The notes beneath the pieces were generated by a model. That model saw only the letters and a program-made list of their open reading frames with translations, searched no databases and was not told the DNA's origin. The position numbers and the translations under genes were made by a program. From assembly GCA_023412175.1 (NCBI GenBank), contig JAEYOB010000762.1:1-5119 (forward strand): a stretch of DNA of 5,119 nucleotides, written 5' to 3'. Below, piece after piece: positions 4,975-5,119 of the stretch. How positions within the stretch are numbered: the stretch's first letter is position 1; the number at the start of each line of letters is the position of its first letter. This stretch comes from Pseudomonadota bacterium. GTDB taxonomy: Bacteria > Pseudomonadota > Alphaproteobacteria > Azospirillales > Azospirillaceae.

Positions 4975-5119
4975 TCAGCGGCCGAGGCCGCCCATGCACA
5001 GGTACTTGATCTCCAGGAACTCCTCGATGCCGTACTTGGAGCCCTCGCGGCCGATGCCGCTCTCCTTCATGCCGCCAAAGGGGGCGACCTCGGTGGAGAT
5101 GATGCCCTCGTTGATGCCG
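4975..5119 (-). CDS. gabD: Succinate-semialdehyde dehydrogenase (NADP-dependent), C-terminal fragment
   Basis: Only the last 47 codons lie in the window; the gene continues past the right edge. The visible protein contains [34 protein letters not shown] and [10 protein letters not shown], which closely follows the C-terminus of GabD enzymes (APFGG-K-SG-GREGS-YGI-EYLEIKY). GabD oxidises succinate semialdehyde to succinate in GABA degradation, feeding the TCA cycle. The catalytic Cys and Glu lie upstream and cannot be checked. A close paralogue such as glutarate-semialdehyde dehydrogenase would look much the same here, so the aldehyde dehydrogenase family is certain and the substrate probable. 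The TGA stop is followed at once by a hairpin. Confidence 0.85.
   Translation of the reverse strand, partial: GINEGIISTEVAPFGGMKESGIGREGSKYGIEEFLEIKYLCMGGLGR

Overview
The window looks like chromosomal DNA from a high-GC alphaproteobacterium, plausibly of the Azospirillum/Rhodospirillales type. This rests on the strong G/C bias at third codon positions, the form of the glutathione reductase, and a sequence resembling an EcfG (general stress sigma factor) promoter. The placement is an inference; no rRNA or other marker gene is present.

Layout: (1) Bases 1-1160, plus strand, hold the 3' part of an AmpG-type muropeptide transporter, cut by the window start. (2) Converging on it with only 3 bases between the stop codons is a complete minus-strand manganese catalase (1164-2069), with its own ribosome binding site and an EcfG-like promoter at 2112-2137. 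(3) Upstream of it on the same strand is a complete glutathione-disulfide reductase (gor, 2199-3566). (4) Next come two minus-strand genes for small single-pass membrane proteins of the FliL type (3701-4168 and 4392-4856). They are evident paralogues, separated by an unusually AT-rich gap. (5) After a region rich in inverted repeats, the window ends in the last 47 codons of a minus-strand NADP-dependent succinate-semialdehyde dehydrogenase (gabD-like).

The clearest functional theme is oxidative defence. The manganese catalase removes hydrogen peroxide without haem, and the glutathione reductase regenerates reduced glutathione. They lie next to each other on the same strand, and the catalase appears to be placed under general stress control. 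The FliL-like pair points to flagellar motor or stator function, but no other flagellar gene is visible, so the role of the pair is open. The transporter and the dehydrogenase belong to cell-wall recycling and GABA/amino-acid catabolism and have no visible link to the rest.

I see no mobile element, CRISPR array, tRNA or rRNA, and no convincing undescribed multi-gene system. The most useful leads are the EcfG-like promoter, the substitution at a coenzyme-specificity position of Gor, the paralogous FliL pair with its AT-rich spacer, and the cluster of inverted repeats before the second FliL gene.
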